This document shows positions 1 through 10,374 of a stretch of DNA of 18,044 nt, one piece after another (within the stretch, counting starts at the first letter, position 1; every line of letters starts with the position of its first letter). The notes beneath the pieces are model-generated. The model had not been told where the DNA came from. It worked only from the letters and a program-made list of their open reading frames with translations, and did not search any database. Source of the DNA: Isohypsibius dastychi (Eukaryota; Tardigrada; Eutardigrada; Parachela; Isohypsibiidae); assembly GCA_034696485.1 (NCBI GenBank), contig JAQIWT010000561.1, forward strand, positions 1-18,044, in the 5' to 3' direction. A program made the translations under genes and the position numbers.

Positions 1-1061
1 GGATTTTCGATTCGTCGCAGTTCTGAATTAAGAATCAATTTGAAAGGTCAAGTGAACACGATGTATGCGGGTTCTTTCTGAAAAACGGTGACTTGGAAAC
101 CTAGACAACCCCTCTTATGTATTCACATGAACAGAAATCTATTTCCATTCTGAGACCATTCGGCAACCTTCCGCAATCTGTCCCACGAGCATCTGGCCGG
201 GGGACGCCCGAAGGTTTTCACAATACCGCGTGTCGCTCGAGCCAACATGTTTTTTTATATATTTCTTCCTCGTTGTTGTCCAATTCAATGGGTCTTTCAT
301 CCATTTCGCTGGCAGAACCGAGCGGGAAAACATGGGGATAGTCCTCTCTTCTTCGTTGTTCTTGCAGACGGCATTGAGTTTCATATGTTTCAGTTTGATA
401 CTCATATGTTTCAGTTTATCAGTTCAGCTCAATGTTTTAGAGTTCAGATTGTGATACAGAAGTCAGATTTTCCGTGGGAATTTCCGTGAAACTTCAAACT
501 GGAGCTGCCTGAATCGATATTCGCCTTCCTGTATCCGGAACAATGTTCGACACGATTTGGAACAATGTTTTGGGAGTTTCACTGCGTTCTTAGGCTCAGT
601 ACCAATTTCTCTCACATATGTCATTGTGCTGCTTAGCTCGTACAATTTAGGTCGTTTCGTCTCTGTCTGCAGAAGAAGCGGTCAGAGCAAACACTGGAAC
701 ATCACGCGTGGATGCACGCTCTACTACTACTCGTGGTGAACAGACTATTTTTGTTGGATTTGTTCTTGCTTTGTTAAGAAATAAACTAAGTGAGGTAGTG
801 AGTGCTTGAGAACTTTGAAACTCATCTTCGTACATCTTATTCACCACTTATTCGGTTTCTGCATCAAATGTTTCTTTCTTGTCATTTTCTGAGCCTTTGC
901 TGAGCCTTTTCTGTCATACGTCGAAACTAAAACCAAACAGTTCGTGTTCGTTTCATGGATGGTAATGCGAGAGACGCAAGAACTGGTTATATCGCGCCGA
1001 TACAGCCTCCTTCTTTTCGTATAACTTTTCTTCTATCTGTGTGTTTGATACTCTTACTTAC
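1..1061. other. Unassigned DNA with protein-like minus-strand frames
   Basis: No gene is recognised. Minus-strand frames at 405-139, 645-463 and 847-647 are open for 60-88 codons and have a protein-like, charged composition, but I recognise no domain, and plus-strand frames across the same bases are about as open. They could be decayed exons or chance. A 16-bp direct repeat lies at 381-417. Confidence 0.4.
381..417. repeat. 16-bp direct repeat, 21-bp period
   Basis: The word tcatatgtttcagttt occurs at 381-396 and again at 402-417 with five bases between. This is a local tandem duplication in otherwise unassigned DNA; no function is inferred. Confidence 0.8.
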
Positions 1062-1229
1062 AATAACGTGAACTGGGTCTTTGTATTTAGAAGTGATTTT
1101 CTCTTGTTCGTTAGTTATGAAGTCACGGTCGGTGACTGAATCGAAAAAAGCTACTTTAGAATCTTTCATCTTTGCCTGGTTCAGTGTACTCAGTGTACCC
1201 AGAAAGCCATTTAGTTGCCCTCGAGTCAT
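1062..1229 (-). other. Candidate decayed exon ending at a GTAAGT donor
   Basis: A minus-strand frame starts with an ATG at 1229 and runs about 56 codons to 1062, where it meets a perfect GTAAGT splice-donor consensus (acttac on the plus strand at 1056-1061). The predicted peptide is hydrophilic and Lys/Asp/Glu-rich, without low complexity. I recognise no family. The frame continues past the donor to a stop at 987, so the donor is not required to keep it open. It may be a genuine exon, a pseudo-exon or chance; no downstream exon was identified. Confidence 0.25.
1181..1198. repeat. 9-bp tandem duplication
   Basis: The word tcagtgtac is repeated back to back at 1181-1189 and 1190-1198. It lies inside the candidate exon on the minus strand and does not break its frame. 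Confidence 0.75.
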
Positions 1230-2611
1230 TGTTCACACTGCCGTAACCATATATGCAACGTTTTTGTGACTTCCGGTTCTCATGTTGTGGTGAAAACCTC
1301 ACGCAAATCACCAAATAGAACAGTTTGCCAACTTATTGTCTAAGCGGCTTTAGGTTGCAGATTCATAATTAAATACCTACAGAAATTCAATGGAAGTATT
1401 TTCTAGCTATTTAATGCCCGTTCAGTTAATGAGAACCCTGATTTGTTAAACATCTCAAGGGGACTTGAACAAGATTATAGCCCGACAATTCAGCGCAACA
1501 TCACGCATGATTTTATCATGTTTGAACAAGTTTTGGACAATTTGAATCACACTGACATTCTGATGGGTGTGAGTGAAGTTCACATCTCCCTTCCTTCCTA
1601 TCCGCGATTGGAGACATCAAATCATCTCGTTCTAGAACATTAATGACAACTTTCTCGAATTTGATCTCAAAAAGACCGTCAACACCCCTCACAAACTCTA
1701 TCACCGGCAACTTCTCAAACAGTGGCTATCACGAACCGTGAACGTACACACTTCAATTTGGTATTGGGCTGGAAATTTGAGGATTACTTAACAATTTAGA
1801 GACAAAAAATGACTTTCGGCTTATGGTAGGACCAGAGATCATCAAGCCAAATGGACATGCAAGACGCAAATCGGTCTTGATTTTACTCATTATAGAGCAA
1901 TATTGGCAGCTCTATAACAGCGTTATAAATGCCTCAAGAACATGGCGGTTAATGCCTTGTTTTTTGCTGGTTTTCATGGTGACCGCCTTGAGCTCAAATA
2001 AGCCGTCAACGTTCATCGGCGGCAAAGCAGACACTTTTGCCCGCCCTACTTGTCGTATCGGACACTCGTATTCAGGACCAGAGCTGAGACGCTTCGGGGT
2101 GATCCGTTCTCTGCTTTCGGTGTAGTTTTAGCTGAGATTTTCGTAGAAAGGCAGAAGGGTTCTCTTGTCTGTAATACAAAAGAGTTTTCCGTCACTGTTG
2201 TCAAATCATTATGATAGATTTCAAAACCACATGCAGCTTGTGGTTAAAAATATTTAGTGAAGACAGTTTTTGACGAGCAGAGACGAAAAGAATCACATTC
2301 ACTAGGTGTGCAAGCCCTCTCTCTTCAACTTGGACTGGAGGAAAAACATAAGACTCGGGGTAAACTGATCTTTTCCGTTGAAATCTGCCATCTCCACGGT
2401 CAAACCCGTTTAGCTGATATCCTCACAAGCTTGCTCTCTACCATACAACTTGAACAACGTTTAACTTGTGAGTTCATCCAAAACGCGAATGATGCATGCT
2501 AATCTATTTTTCACGGGCCCACATGACCAAACATTAGTTTGAAAAACCTGATATTACACTCCATTGTTATGAAGTATTACAACATTGAACTTCGAGGTGG
2601 ATCTATAATAA
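1230..2611. other. Unassigned DNA; paired minus-strand VDGLFE frames
   Basis: No gene is recognised. On the minus strand, frames 1710-1516 (64 codons) and 2127-1912 (71 codons) both carry a VDGLFE(I/L)K stretch in the same orientation about 330 bp apart, suggesting two diverged copies of one coding segment. A plus-strand frame at 1823-2125 is open for 100 codons but overlaps the second minus frame and looks less protein-like. Another plus frame at 2257-2502 is unrecognised. Confidence 0.3.
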
Positions 2612-2944
2612 TGGAACGAGTTTGTTGTGGCCTTACCGTTTCTGCACAAAGATAAACAACGTTTAACAACGAACAGGACAGAGAAAAGTGATGAAAGACT
2701 CACACTATTCCTCGGGAAACCAGGATGGAATGCGATCGATGAAGTTCAGTCAGAATGTATGGAATTGGGAAAATTCGAAGAACGTTAACAACAAGTCACT
2801 GAAAAGAGGGAATGTGAGGACACACAACATCTATCCGAACAGACCCTTGGTGAACTTCCAACTTCCGTGCTATTCGTTACATACTGTGAGACGTTGAAGC
2901 AGTTCGAGCACATACACCAGGAGTTTGATTCAAGAATCAAATAA
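2612..2944 (+). pseudogene. Acidic, probably helical protein relic
   Basis: One plus-strand frame is open for 58 codons (2612-2785), interrupted by a single TAA at 2786-2788, then open for 51 more codons to TAA at 2942-2944. The peptide is rich in Glu, Lys and Gln with a charged, coiled-coil-like second half, and has the composition of real protein despite the stop. The terminal stop lies inside AATAAA at 2940-2945, which could serve as a poly(A) signal. The family is not recognised; a retroelement gag-like origin is possible given the surroundings but not shown. No start codon was chosen because the frame follows two in-frame TAA codons at 2606-2611. Confidence 0.35.
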
Positions 2945-3981
2945 AAATCGACAAGGGCCCTTTTCAGCTTGCTTGAACATTACATACTACAAAAAAACAC
3001 TTCTAAGACTCAGAAAATGGTGATTGCTAGTTTCTGAATCTTCCAATAGCGTAGGGCCACCTATATTCTGTCTGCGTGTGTGATTTTGATTGACACTAGC
3101 AATTAGACCCAGTGGTCATCGGAGTTAACTCATGCATGCAAGCAGGTGATGAAACTTTTGGGAAACGATAAAAACCCAGAATGAATCGAAAGGTCTCGGT
3201 ATTTCAAAATGCATCTTTCACAAGACCGGCTTATCTATAGAGAACATATAAATCCACAGATGCGGAATATCAGTTTGCACAAGTCATTAATTCTCAAACA
3301 CGGGGTTCAAAATTTGTCGAAGGTTTGGGAATTTGATTTGGTCTAAATTTTCTGTAATACAAACTAAAGATTGCACCGGAAACACAAAAGGAAACTGAAC
3401 CAGGAACTCTCGACGAAATACTTGTACAATATCAAGGAACAACCGTCAGTTGGAGCAGGTCGTGAGTCAGAGTGGCGCCAACTTTTTCTACTTCGCGTGT
3501 CCTACTGTCAAGCTGCCAGACCCACCGATATTCTTACGTCACAGCTTCACATCGCGCGCATGAATGAATCGCTTTTTCATCCTCACGACAAAAAACTCTT
3601 TCCGGAAATATGTCTTTTGTATTCCAATGATGGAAATGGGTTTTTGCGATCATGCTCACGTCGTTGCTTGTCATCTCACTCGATTGCTTAGCCAAAATTT
3701 ACACTTGACAAAAAAACTACCCCTTCTATCATGGAATCGAACGATCTCGGAACACTTCCACAATAAGAAACATACTGAGAACGCAGTAAGAGTACCCCCT
3801 TATTGAATGTTCATCCCAAATTGTGAGTCTTTTACCCCTCATTGTATGAGTATCTTCCTCCTTGGCATGCCAGTTTTTTCAACTGACGGATTCCGGAAGA
3901 CAAAACCACACATGAAATGTTATAGACAGGGCGAAAGTTATGACTTCACCACAAAATTGCTGCGGATGTCCAGGAGAGCCC
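2945..3981. other. Unassigned DNA upstream of the hAT relic
   Basis: No gene is recognised. A plus-strand frame at 3371-3691 and shorter frames up to 4013 may include the decayed N-terminal half of the hAT-type transposase that follows, but I see no motif that ties them to it. No RNA gene or strong repeat was seen. Confidence 0.4.
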
Positions 3982-4701
3982 GTTTTCTCGATCATGTTCG
4001 ACACAACTCCTGATATTTCCGAAATCAATCTGCTGACTTTTGTTTTACGCTACATCATGTTTTCTGATGCAAATATACAGAAATTCATGAGGCTTTCGTG
4101 AAGTTCATTGACACCCCAGCAAGCTCCACTGATCCGATCAATACGGTGACTCAAGATTGACAACAATCATTTATTTTTTTTGCAGGGAAGGCGCTCAGCG
4201 AGTTTATTATCCAGAGACTGAAACGTTTGACTCTTGACACCGGAAAAACTAAGATGAAAGGCTACAATGGTGGTTCCAATATGGCTGAAGGAATGCGTGG
4301 TGTACAAGGTCGAATGATTGAGCAGTTCGGAGAAAAAGCCATGTATTTTTACTTTTATGCGCATTCGCTGAATCTGGCTTTGATGAAATCGTGCAAAGTC
4401 TCAGGAGTGAATCAGGCTCTCGGCCTAATAAACTGATATAACTCATTTCTTCGTGAGCCCAAAACGCGCCAGGAATTTTCGGAAAACTGCCACCAACATC
4501 GGTTCATATAGAAAAACTATTGTCAATGATATCAAAATACGTTGGACCAGCAAATCAACATTATTCGCGTTGCTGCTCAATCCTTTATACGCTGTCGGTG
4601 AATCTTTTCTCTCAATCGCGTATGGTGGAAACTTTATTTCCAAAACAGGCTTGAAGGTCGAAACCAAATTTCATTGGTCAACTTCGTTCTTGAGCCAGTA
4701 G
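3982..4701 (+). pseudogene. hAT-type transposase relic (ZMYM1/DUF4371-like)
   Basis: This is the catalytic-core remnant of a hAT-like DNA transposase of the group found in ZMYM1-like and DUF4371 proteins. In order along the plus strand: the first-Asp block FDTTPDIS with LLTFVLRYI (from 3982), EIHEAFVKFID (4080 on, another frame), GKALSEFIIQRL, the second block GYNGGSNM (4260-4283), a VQ segment, AHSLNLAL, then after an in-frame TGA at 4434 FLREPKTR, and finally an IRWTSK block in a shifted frame near 4540. In intact relatives the second block reads GYDGxSNM and the histidine block CFAHRLNL; here the Asp is Asn (codon 4266-4268) and the Cys is lost. A splice-like acceptor ends at 4185. At least two frameshifts, two stops and the lost Asp mean it is dead. 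No terminal inverted repeats or target duplication were found. Confidence 0.8.
4146..4185 (+). other. Possible short intron in the hAT relic
   Basis: GTGACT at 4146 could be a donor, and a run of eight T followed by GCAG ends at 4185. The flanking segments match consecutive parts of the same transposase family, which supports intron removal between them. The frame does not carry cleanly across the junction, as expected for a pseudogene. Confidence 0.35.
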
Positions 4702-5004
4702 CATCCGACCACCGTCCGAGTTTCGCGACATCAGTGTCCTCCGGTTTGCACGATAATCATTACCATCATAAGCATTACCACGATACCGTTTGGAACAATT
4801 GCGTATTCCCTGCTCATTATCAGGAGCTTCCGGTTTCCAAACCGTAAACAAGCAGCATTCTCTCGCATATAACAGGATTTCACATCAGGAAAGTCGATAA
4901 GTAACAACAAAGAGATGTTTCTGATGAAATTATTGGAAATTTCCGAATGTTAGATCCAAGTTGTGTCCACTACTGAAGAGATATCCGTGAGATCAGCTGC
5001 CGCA

Positions 5005-5029
5005 CAGTTGAGCAGACTCTGCTCAACTG
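5005..5029. repeat. Perfect 11-bp inverted repeat with 3-bp loop
   Basis: cagttgagcag (5005-5015) and its exact reverse complement ctgctcaactg (5019-5029) flank act, giving a strong hairpin. It could be a remnant of a palindromic transposon end or chance. No run of T or A marks it as a terminator, and bacterial-type termination is not expected here. Confidence 0.75.
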
Positions 5030-5152
5030 AACAAATGCATCTGCCTTTACAAGCATTTTCAGCAACACTTAGTGCAAGACACAATGTAGAAGCAATTTAT
5101 GCGGAAAAAATATGAACAAGATATTTCGAAAAAAAGGTGAAGATTGACGCTC

Positions 5153-5181
5153 AACCCCCCGCCTCCCCCCCCCCTGCCCCG
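5153..5181 (+). repeat. C-rich low-complexity tract
   Basis: A run of about 29 bases consists almost only of C on the plus strand. It is simple-sequence DNA and a likely assembly or sequencing weak spot; the overlapping frame at 5144-5401 reads it as polyproline. Confidence 0.8.
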
Positions 5182-7138
5182 TAAGCATTATCGCAGTTCC
5201 CACATATACTTTTATTTCGCGAATTTTCACCGCACTGGTCGCTCCCTGTACGGTAACGAGTTTATAATAGTGGTCAGGTCAACTGAAGCTCTCCATTTTC
5301 GAGGAATTGACCAACATCTCTCACTTCCCTATATCGTTCCACAATTTCTTTTGTTGAAAATGGATGTGACAAAGAAGATCTTAGGATGTGACCAGGTTTG
5401 AAACTTAATAAATTCTGCTTGCGACAAAAAATTCAAGACCATTGGTGATTCGGAGAATCATCCCTCATATAAGAACTGCTCCGATTTCAATAACTGTGAA
5501 GTGGTCGAAACGGCGATTACGCGAGGTAAATTGCAGTAGACTGTATGTGTCGTACATGTTTATTTCTAATTGCAGTAAGATATGTTTGCTGTTATCAAAC
5601 ATGAAAATTTAAAAGGTGGTTTTGAACAGTTTTCTATGTAACCATTTGACCAATAATGCACGTTGTATTTTTCGAAAAAAAGTCCAGATATTGTTACTAG
5701 AATTTGTGAGTATTCGTTGGCAGATCAAAAAGTGGACACAGGGAGGAAAATCTCTGTCACGCACTCTTATAACGCCAGCATTAACGTCAAACAAATTGCA
5801 GACAAAATTCCGCTATTTTTTGCAAGTGCCAGAAATTTCATGTATTTCCCCAATTATGAACCTCAGCAATATATTCAATCCTGAAAAAGACTGGAGCGAT
5901 GAACTGTGAGCGGAATCTGTCGGGATGAGCGGAGAATCACAACAAGGCTACGCCCAGTATCATAAACAACTGTTCACAACAAACTATGAGAGCGGATACA
6001 GTAGTTTCAGTTTTTCTCACGTCGCAATGCTTGATGACGAACAAGACTGACCCGCAACTCTGACGAATCTTGGCAACATCAAATGCAGCATTTTCACAAC
6101 AACTCAGATGTTTGTTATGTCATATTTCCCAAAAAAGGTGAATCGTCTGAAGAGTTCGCAATTACAAGAATGAATGAATTCCTAACACAGGTTATACAGC
6201 TGAAGGAAAAAAATTTCCAAGATTTCAGTGATCACCCACTTCGAGACACATGTTCGATTTTTACAAACGGGGCCGTGATAAGAATATTGAGCCAACAATC
6301 AGCTTTAATGCCACCGGCCCAGATACTTCGCAAAGTGGCAGCACTTCAAATTGAAATTTGACTCGAATTTGAGCGTGGAAGTTTCGAGAAAAAACGGTAG
6401 TTGATTCAATTTCTACACAGTTAGCGTAAAAATATTATGTTATGAATATTGCATTATCTAAATAACCGTATTATAAAGCAGCGCTTTCAATGCCTTTTTG
6501 ATATCACCCACTTTGTGGCGCGTCGCCAGGTACATGGAATCCGGAGGTCTTGGATACTCTGATCGTGAAACATAGCACGAAGAGGCGCGGCGTAAACTAG
6601 TTGCCTATGACACGCTGAACAAGGCTAAGCGGACTCTTTCTCGATAATCATTGTTCAGCTTGTTCAATTTTCTACATGTACTGCTGTTTTCATCTTGTTC
6701 AGGACATCAAGCTGATTTTTTCAGTGCAATGACCGAATAAAACAGATCAAATCAAATTGCAAAATTCGGCTTCATTCAAACCAAATGGCGTTGTGAGTTT
6801 ACACAAACCGTGGGTTACCAACTCCGGACGGACGGGAAGAGGAAAAAATAGTGGTGAGTGGCATCTGTCAACCAGGAGTAGTGGGAGAGAGACAAAGGAG
6901 AGGGGTAGGAGGAAAACAAAATAGCTGAGCTGGCGTCCTTGTATCAATCGAGGATGGACTAACCAGCGGGTTGTCTGCCAAAAATTCCGGAAGAATATTT
7001 TTCTTTTGTTCTGCCAGACTATCATGTTCTCTTCTCTTATCTCTCTTACTTTGATCAGTTCTGTGTCTTTGCGAAAATTTGATTTTATTAACTAGGTGTT
7101 GATCCACACACTCCCACGCCCCTCCACACAACGAGCCA

Positions 7139-7687
7139 CTACCTCAGTTTATGGTAGAAGGTTATCATCGACTCCACGTATTGCCTGGACAGGCAGCTCT
7201 GGGGTCTCCCGTGGACGTTTGCAATACTACGGTAATCTGTCGGTGATGAATCGTGTTCTCCTTGCATAATGTGTTGCTCAAGAATCATATGTACTTCCAT
7301 CAGGAGACGTGCCCTTGAAGGGCAGAATGCTTCACGGTGGACTTTTTCCTTGGTCACTCGGAACGAAAAAAGTATGGTCTGTCTCCTTTTCGACCTGTCT
7401 GGAGGGACTTCTGAATCGGGCAGTTTCAAATATGACTGATCCCTATACTGAGCTAGCAAAACCACTAATTTCATCCACCATACGATTCACGATCTCTTAT
7501 TGCAATGCCCTTTTGACGAGACTTGCGCAATGAACAGGCAGTTGCAATTGACGGATATGAACAAAACTTGAACGTGGGCTATTTGTGAGGTTGAAACTTC
7601 TGTCCCATAAATGATTCTGGTTTTAGGTTTTTTTTTGCGCGGTTCTGCGAATTTCATGTGTGGAGTGCTTTTTGCTGTCAAATGCAA
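7139..7687 (-). pseudogene. Possible gypsy protease/RT crumbs
   Basis: Two minus-strand frames follow each other in the order of a Ty3/gypsy pol gene. The first (7687-7487) contains a KTRIIYGTEVS...HVQVLF...NCNCLFIA pattern like the C-terminal half of a retropepsin. The second (7474-7139) contains REAFCPSRARLLMEV...ILEQHIMQ, like the segment just before the reverse-transcriptase fingers (usually R-x-P...EV..MLEQGII.PS.SPW). The catalytic DTG and the YxDD box are not seen, and RT does not continue below 7139. The match rests on weak local similarity; these may be unrelated frames. The orientation agrees with the better-supported integrase relic at 10375-10870. Confidence 0.3.
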
Positions 7688-8679
7688 TCTTTAACCTAAG
7701 GTAGGTCAGGAAAATGTGATTGCACGTGGCTGCGGGACTCTCCATGTACTGACAAGTTGAGTGCAAATGAGATCGGTATATTGCCGTGGTTATTGTTTCT
7801 ATTGACCAACATCCTGCTCACTACAATGACTCACCAACAGACACACTTTCCACCATTGGCCCAATAAAACCAGTCAATATATTCGACGAAATCAATAATC
7901 AACAACTTGACAAAGTCACAAAAATAATCATAGATTTTTTGATAATGGGTCAAACGAAAGTGCTCGGAATCGCTTGTGATCACGTATTTCTCACCCACTG
8001 GTGGATATCGGGAGAGAAAAGGGCCGGTTCAATGCAGTTTTCAATCCAGTCGATTGCCGGGTTGCTCGGAAGCGACTGGAAAACATCCGACCTTCAACGT
8101 CATTGACATTCTCATACAAAATTTGGGATGTTTTAAGTTCAGTCTTTAGGAATGTCGCTTGAAATCACTTTTATGTAACAGTCTGAAAATTTTCAAATGA
8201 CCGTGGAATGATATCGATGTGTTCTCTTTGATGAGGATTCTGTTCATTCTGACTTTGAAAACAAACAAAATCCATACAATGTCCTTGTCTGTTTGAAAAG
8301 GTATGAAATGTAGAACTTACTCATTACGTTGCCAAGGTGAGTGCGAAATTTAGCAAAATCCAATAATGTTTGATGCGGTGATAGCTGATGACTCCTACTG
8401 TCGTCTTTATTGCGACAGTTTTACCAGGGGATTGCATGCGAATGCTTTGTCTCCCAGTGGGTTACGCTGACCATACTCGGCAACCTTTGTAGGTCAGGTT
8501 TCCTACAAATGGCATTGGGGTGATCTCAATGACATTCATATCGGCATGTCAATAAAAAATGATGTCGGGACCACCAAAGACCTTTCTCGCAGGCTCTTTA
8601 ACAGATGCTTATACACTTCGTTAGGAGAAAAAAGTAGTGATTCGAACGTTATTTTTATGAACACATATCGCCTGCACGG
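7688..8679. other. Unassigned DNA with a two-strand open region
   Basis: No gene is assigned. A plus-strand frame at 7786-8106 (106 codons) and a minus-strand frame over the same bases are both open and both protein-like, so the strand cannot be decided. The plus-strand frame 8546-8749 is unrecognised and partly overlaps the start of the fold-back repeat copy. Confidence 0.35.
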
Positions 8680-9085
8680 AGCAACCAGTTTGATTGGATC
8701 TCTCAGCACGCATGTCAGCGTTTGCTATATAACACGATCATTCGGATGATTATCCCAGAATACTGTACCTTCGGAACTGTTGTGACAGCAAACAAAAATG
8801 AAAAACGTCTGCCTGAACGCGCGTTTCTACATGGTGAAATTATCCTTCGTTTTTTGATGCTGATCCATTTCTATCACTATCTTCACTCCGGAGATATCCT
8901 CGATATCCTTACATTTTGGACAGCGTCAGGCAAACAGAGGCACACGTTTTGGGTGAGAAACATGTCTGCGTCTCTGCTCTGTCCTAGTGGAGGAAGCGGT
9001 GTGCTCAGCCATTTCGCACATTTCCATGCAAAGACAGGCCACATACAAACCACCCCCTACTCTCCGTCCCTGTCAAGTGCTATAT
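8680..9085 (+). repeat. Fold-back repeat, copy A (one arm plus middle)
   Basis: This block aligns in the same orientation with 10885-11230: both run through a ccttcg...ac(c/t)gtt(g/t)tgacagc(a/g)aacaaaa segment, an aaacgtc segment, ttcaacatggt/tacatggtg, a tatc(t)tcactc segment, gatatcctcacatt-like words, aaacatgtc(t/c)gc, and a ctcagccat segment. Its left part also aligns, as reverse complement, with the right arm of copy B at 11290-11425, including an atgatcgtgtt...agc(a/g)aacgctga stretch. It lacks a matching right arm, so it is truncated near 9085. A 129-codon plus-strand frame (8722-9111) covers it but is not conserved in the other copy. Confidence 0.65.
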
Positions 9086-9151
9086 GGCTCAACTGGGTCC
9101 AATTGATATAAATTAATAAGGACACTCAGGGCCACTAGCATTCTACCAACG
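9086..9151. other. Short spacer between repeat A and the LTR-like block
   Basis: No feature is seen in these 66 bases apart from the end of an open frame shared with the repeat. Confidence 0.5.
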
Positions 9152-9515
9152 TGTTGGCTCGTGCCGGGTATGACGCGTGGTCAGTTAACCTTTGTCACAA
9201 CCTCATAGAAACATACAATCGTAATGGAATTCGGGATATAAGAGCGATTCAAAGTCAACGTGAGAGTCAGTAGTTTATTCCGAAAGATGTTCAAGAGAAC
9301 TAGACTGGAGCGGAGCTCCTTTCATACCCGTGGCTCTCGTAAGCCGGGTTATATTCAGAGAAAGAAGGCAGTCCCTTCGCTAGTTTCGTCATAGGGTGAG
9401 GACCCTCAAGGGGGCAACCTCACACGGGTAAAAAACCTTGGAAAATTCACCCAAGATTGTGACTGAATGGCAAAGAACGCCTGTTTTCGTCACTACGCAT
9501 CGGTAAAAGAACTCA
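9152..9515 (-). mobile_element. LTR-like block, probable 3' LTR of the gypsy relic
   Basis: Read on the minus strand, the block starts TGAGTT and ends CCAACA, giving the TG...CA ends of an LTR. It contains a TATA-like box (complement of 9348-9354) followed about 75 bp later by AATAAA (complement of tttatt, 9274-9279), the spacing expected of a promoter, short R region and poly(A) signal. It lies about 0.9 kb downstream, in transcription sense, of the gypsy integrase relic, where a 3' LTR belongs. The purine-rich stretch CGCGAAGCAAGG just before its 5' end (9516-9527) is a weak polypurine-tract candidate. No second LTR copy was found, so the ends and identity are inferred. Confidence 0.4.
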
Positions 9516-10374
9516 CCTTGCTTCGCGAACTTCAGCCGACTTGGATTTCTTGATCAAATTAATACAACTTTACTCTAGGTTACGCATTTTACGTTCGCTT
9601 CTTAAATTATTTTGTATGCCGTTCTTCGAACTGTCCAGCGTTTCAAGTTTTTAGGAATCTGTAAGATCAAGTGACTGACTTTCATTCATCACCTTGTGAG
9701 CTGTGCCTGTCCATCTCGTCAACGATGTGCCCATCGCGTTGAGTTTTTTTCACTTTTTTTACACCAATTTCTGGTGATTATTCACCTACAATATTCAATA
9801 TCGTCACATATTAGTTCACGAATACAATCTGCGCACCCTACTACAATCGCCCGTGGCAGAAAGTCGATAAATCGACGATTCTAGCCGACCTTAAAGATCC
9901 CTGAGGTTCAAGTGCGGTCCTGATGCTGATCACTACACCTGATGCCCAGTCAATCCACAAAAATCGACAAAATATTGGAGGACCGAGCGTAATTGCTTGA
10001 ACGGTATGGCTTCCGCAGCCGCTAAGCCACGCGATTTCTGTATCGGTCGCTGGTTACGATGGATTCGTCCGAGTGGGACACCATCAATGATGACCCACAC
10101 AAGCAAAACTTAATTTGGGATCTGGACCACTTGTGGATAGCCTTCGACAATGAGGTAGATTCTCCAAAGGAAACTCCACTTCAGGAGTTGCTCGACCGTA
10201 TGGTGGTGGCCGAAGTCATAATATTTGATAAGAAATGGTGACACCGAGGAAGAACTAGGTTATTTGGCAAATCTTACCTGTGCTGTTCGCGGAGGTATGA
10301 TATCAATGTTGTCGTTGTTTTCCTCTGTGTGATAAACAGATTTTGTTTGTATAAACCGTGAACTCAGTTTGCTC
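9516..10374. other. Region between integrase relic and LTR-like block
   Basis: No gene is recognised. In the gypsy reading this is the 3' end of pol and the 3' untranslated region on the minus strand. A plus-strand frame at 10059-10241 encodes an acidic 60-residue peptide that looks protein-like but is unrecognised; a frame at 9696-9884 looks random. Confidence 0.4.

Larger units (their letters stand above)
4702..7138. other. Unassigned DNA between TE relics
   Basis: No gene is recognised. Plus-strand frames 5144-5401, 5616-5909, 5663-5884 and 6083-6361 reach 73-97 codons and some are protein-like, but none shows a known motif. A 46-codon frame from 4953 to 5090 is also protein-like. Possibly these are C-terminal debris of the hAT relic or unrelated decayed exons. 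On the minus strand, 7131-6868 encodes a Lys/Arg-rich then Pro/Ser-rich peptide without a recognised domain. Confidence 0.35.

Noticed and set aside
1823-2125. 100-codon plus-strand frame with a basic start and hydrophobic middle
   Set aside because: A minus-strand frame over the same bases is more protein-like and shares a motif with a second nearby frame; no support for the plus strand.
4740-4790. atcattacc/atcataagc-like words suggesting a short tandem array
   Set aside because: Only two or three imperfect units with no regular period; there are no CRISPR-like repeats or spacers anywhere in the window.
8722-9111. 129-codon plus-strand frame
   Set aside because: It lies on fold-back copy A and its reading frame is not conserved in copy B, so it is likely incidental.
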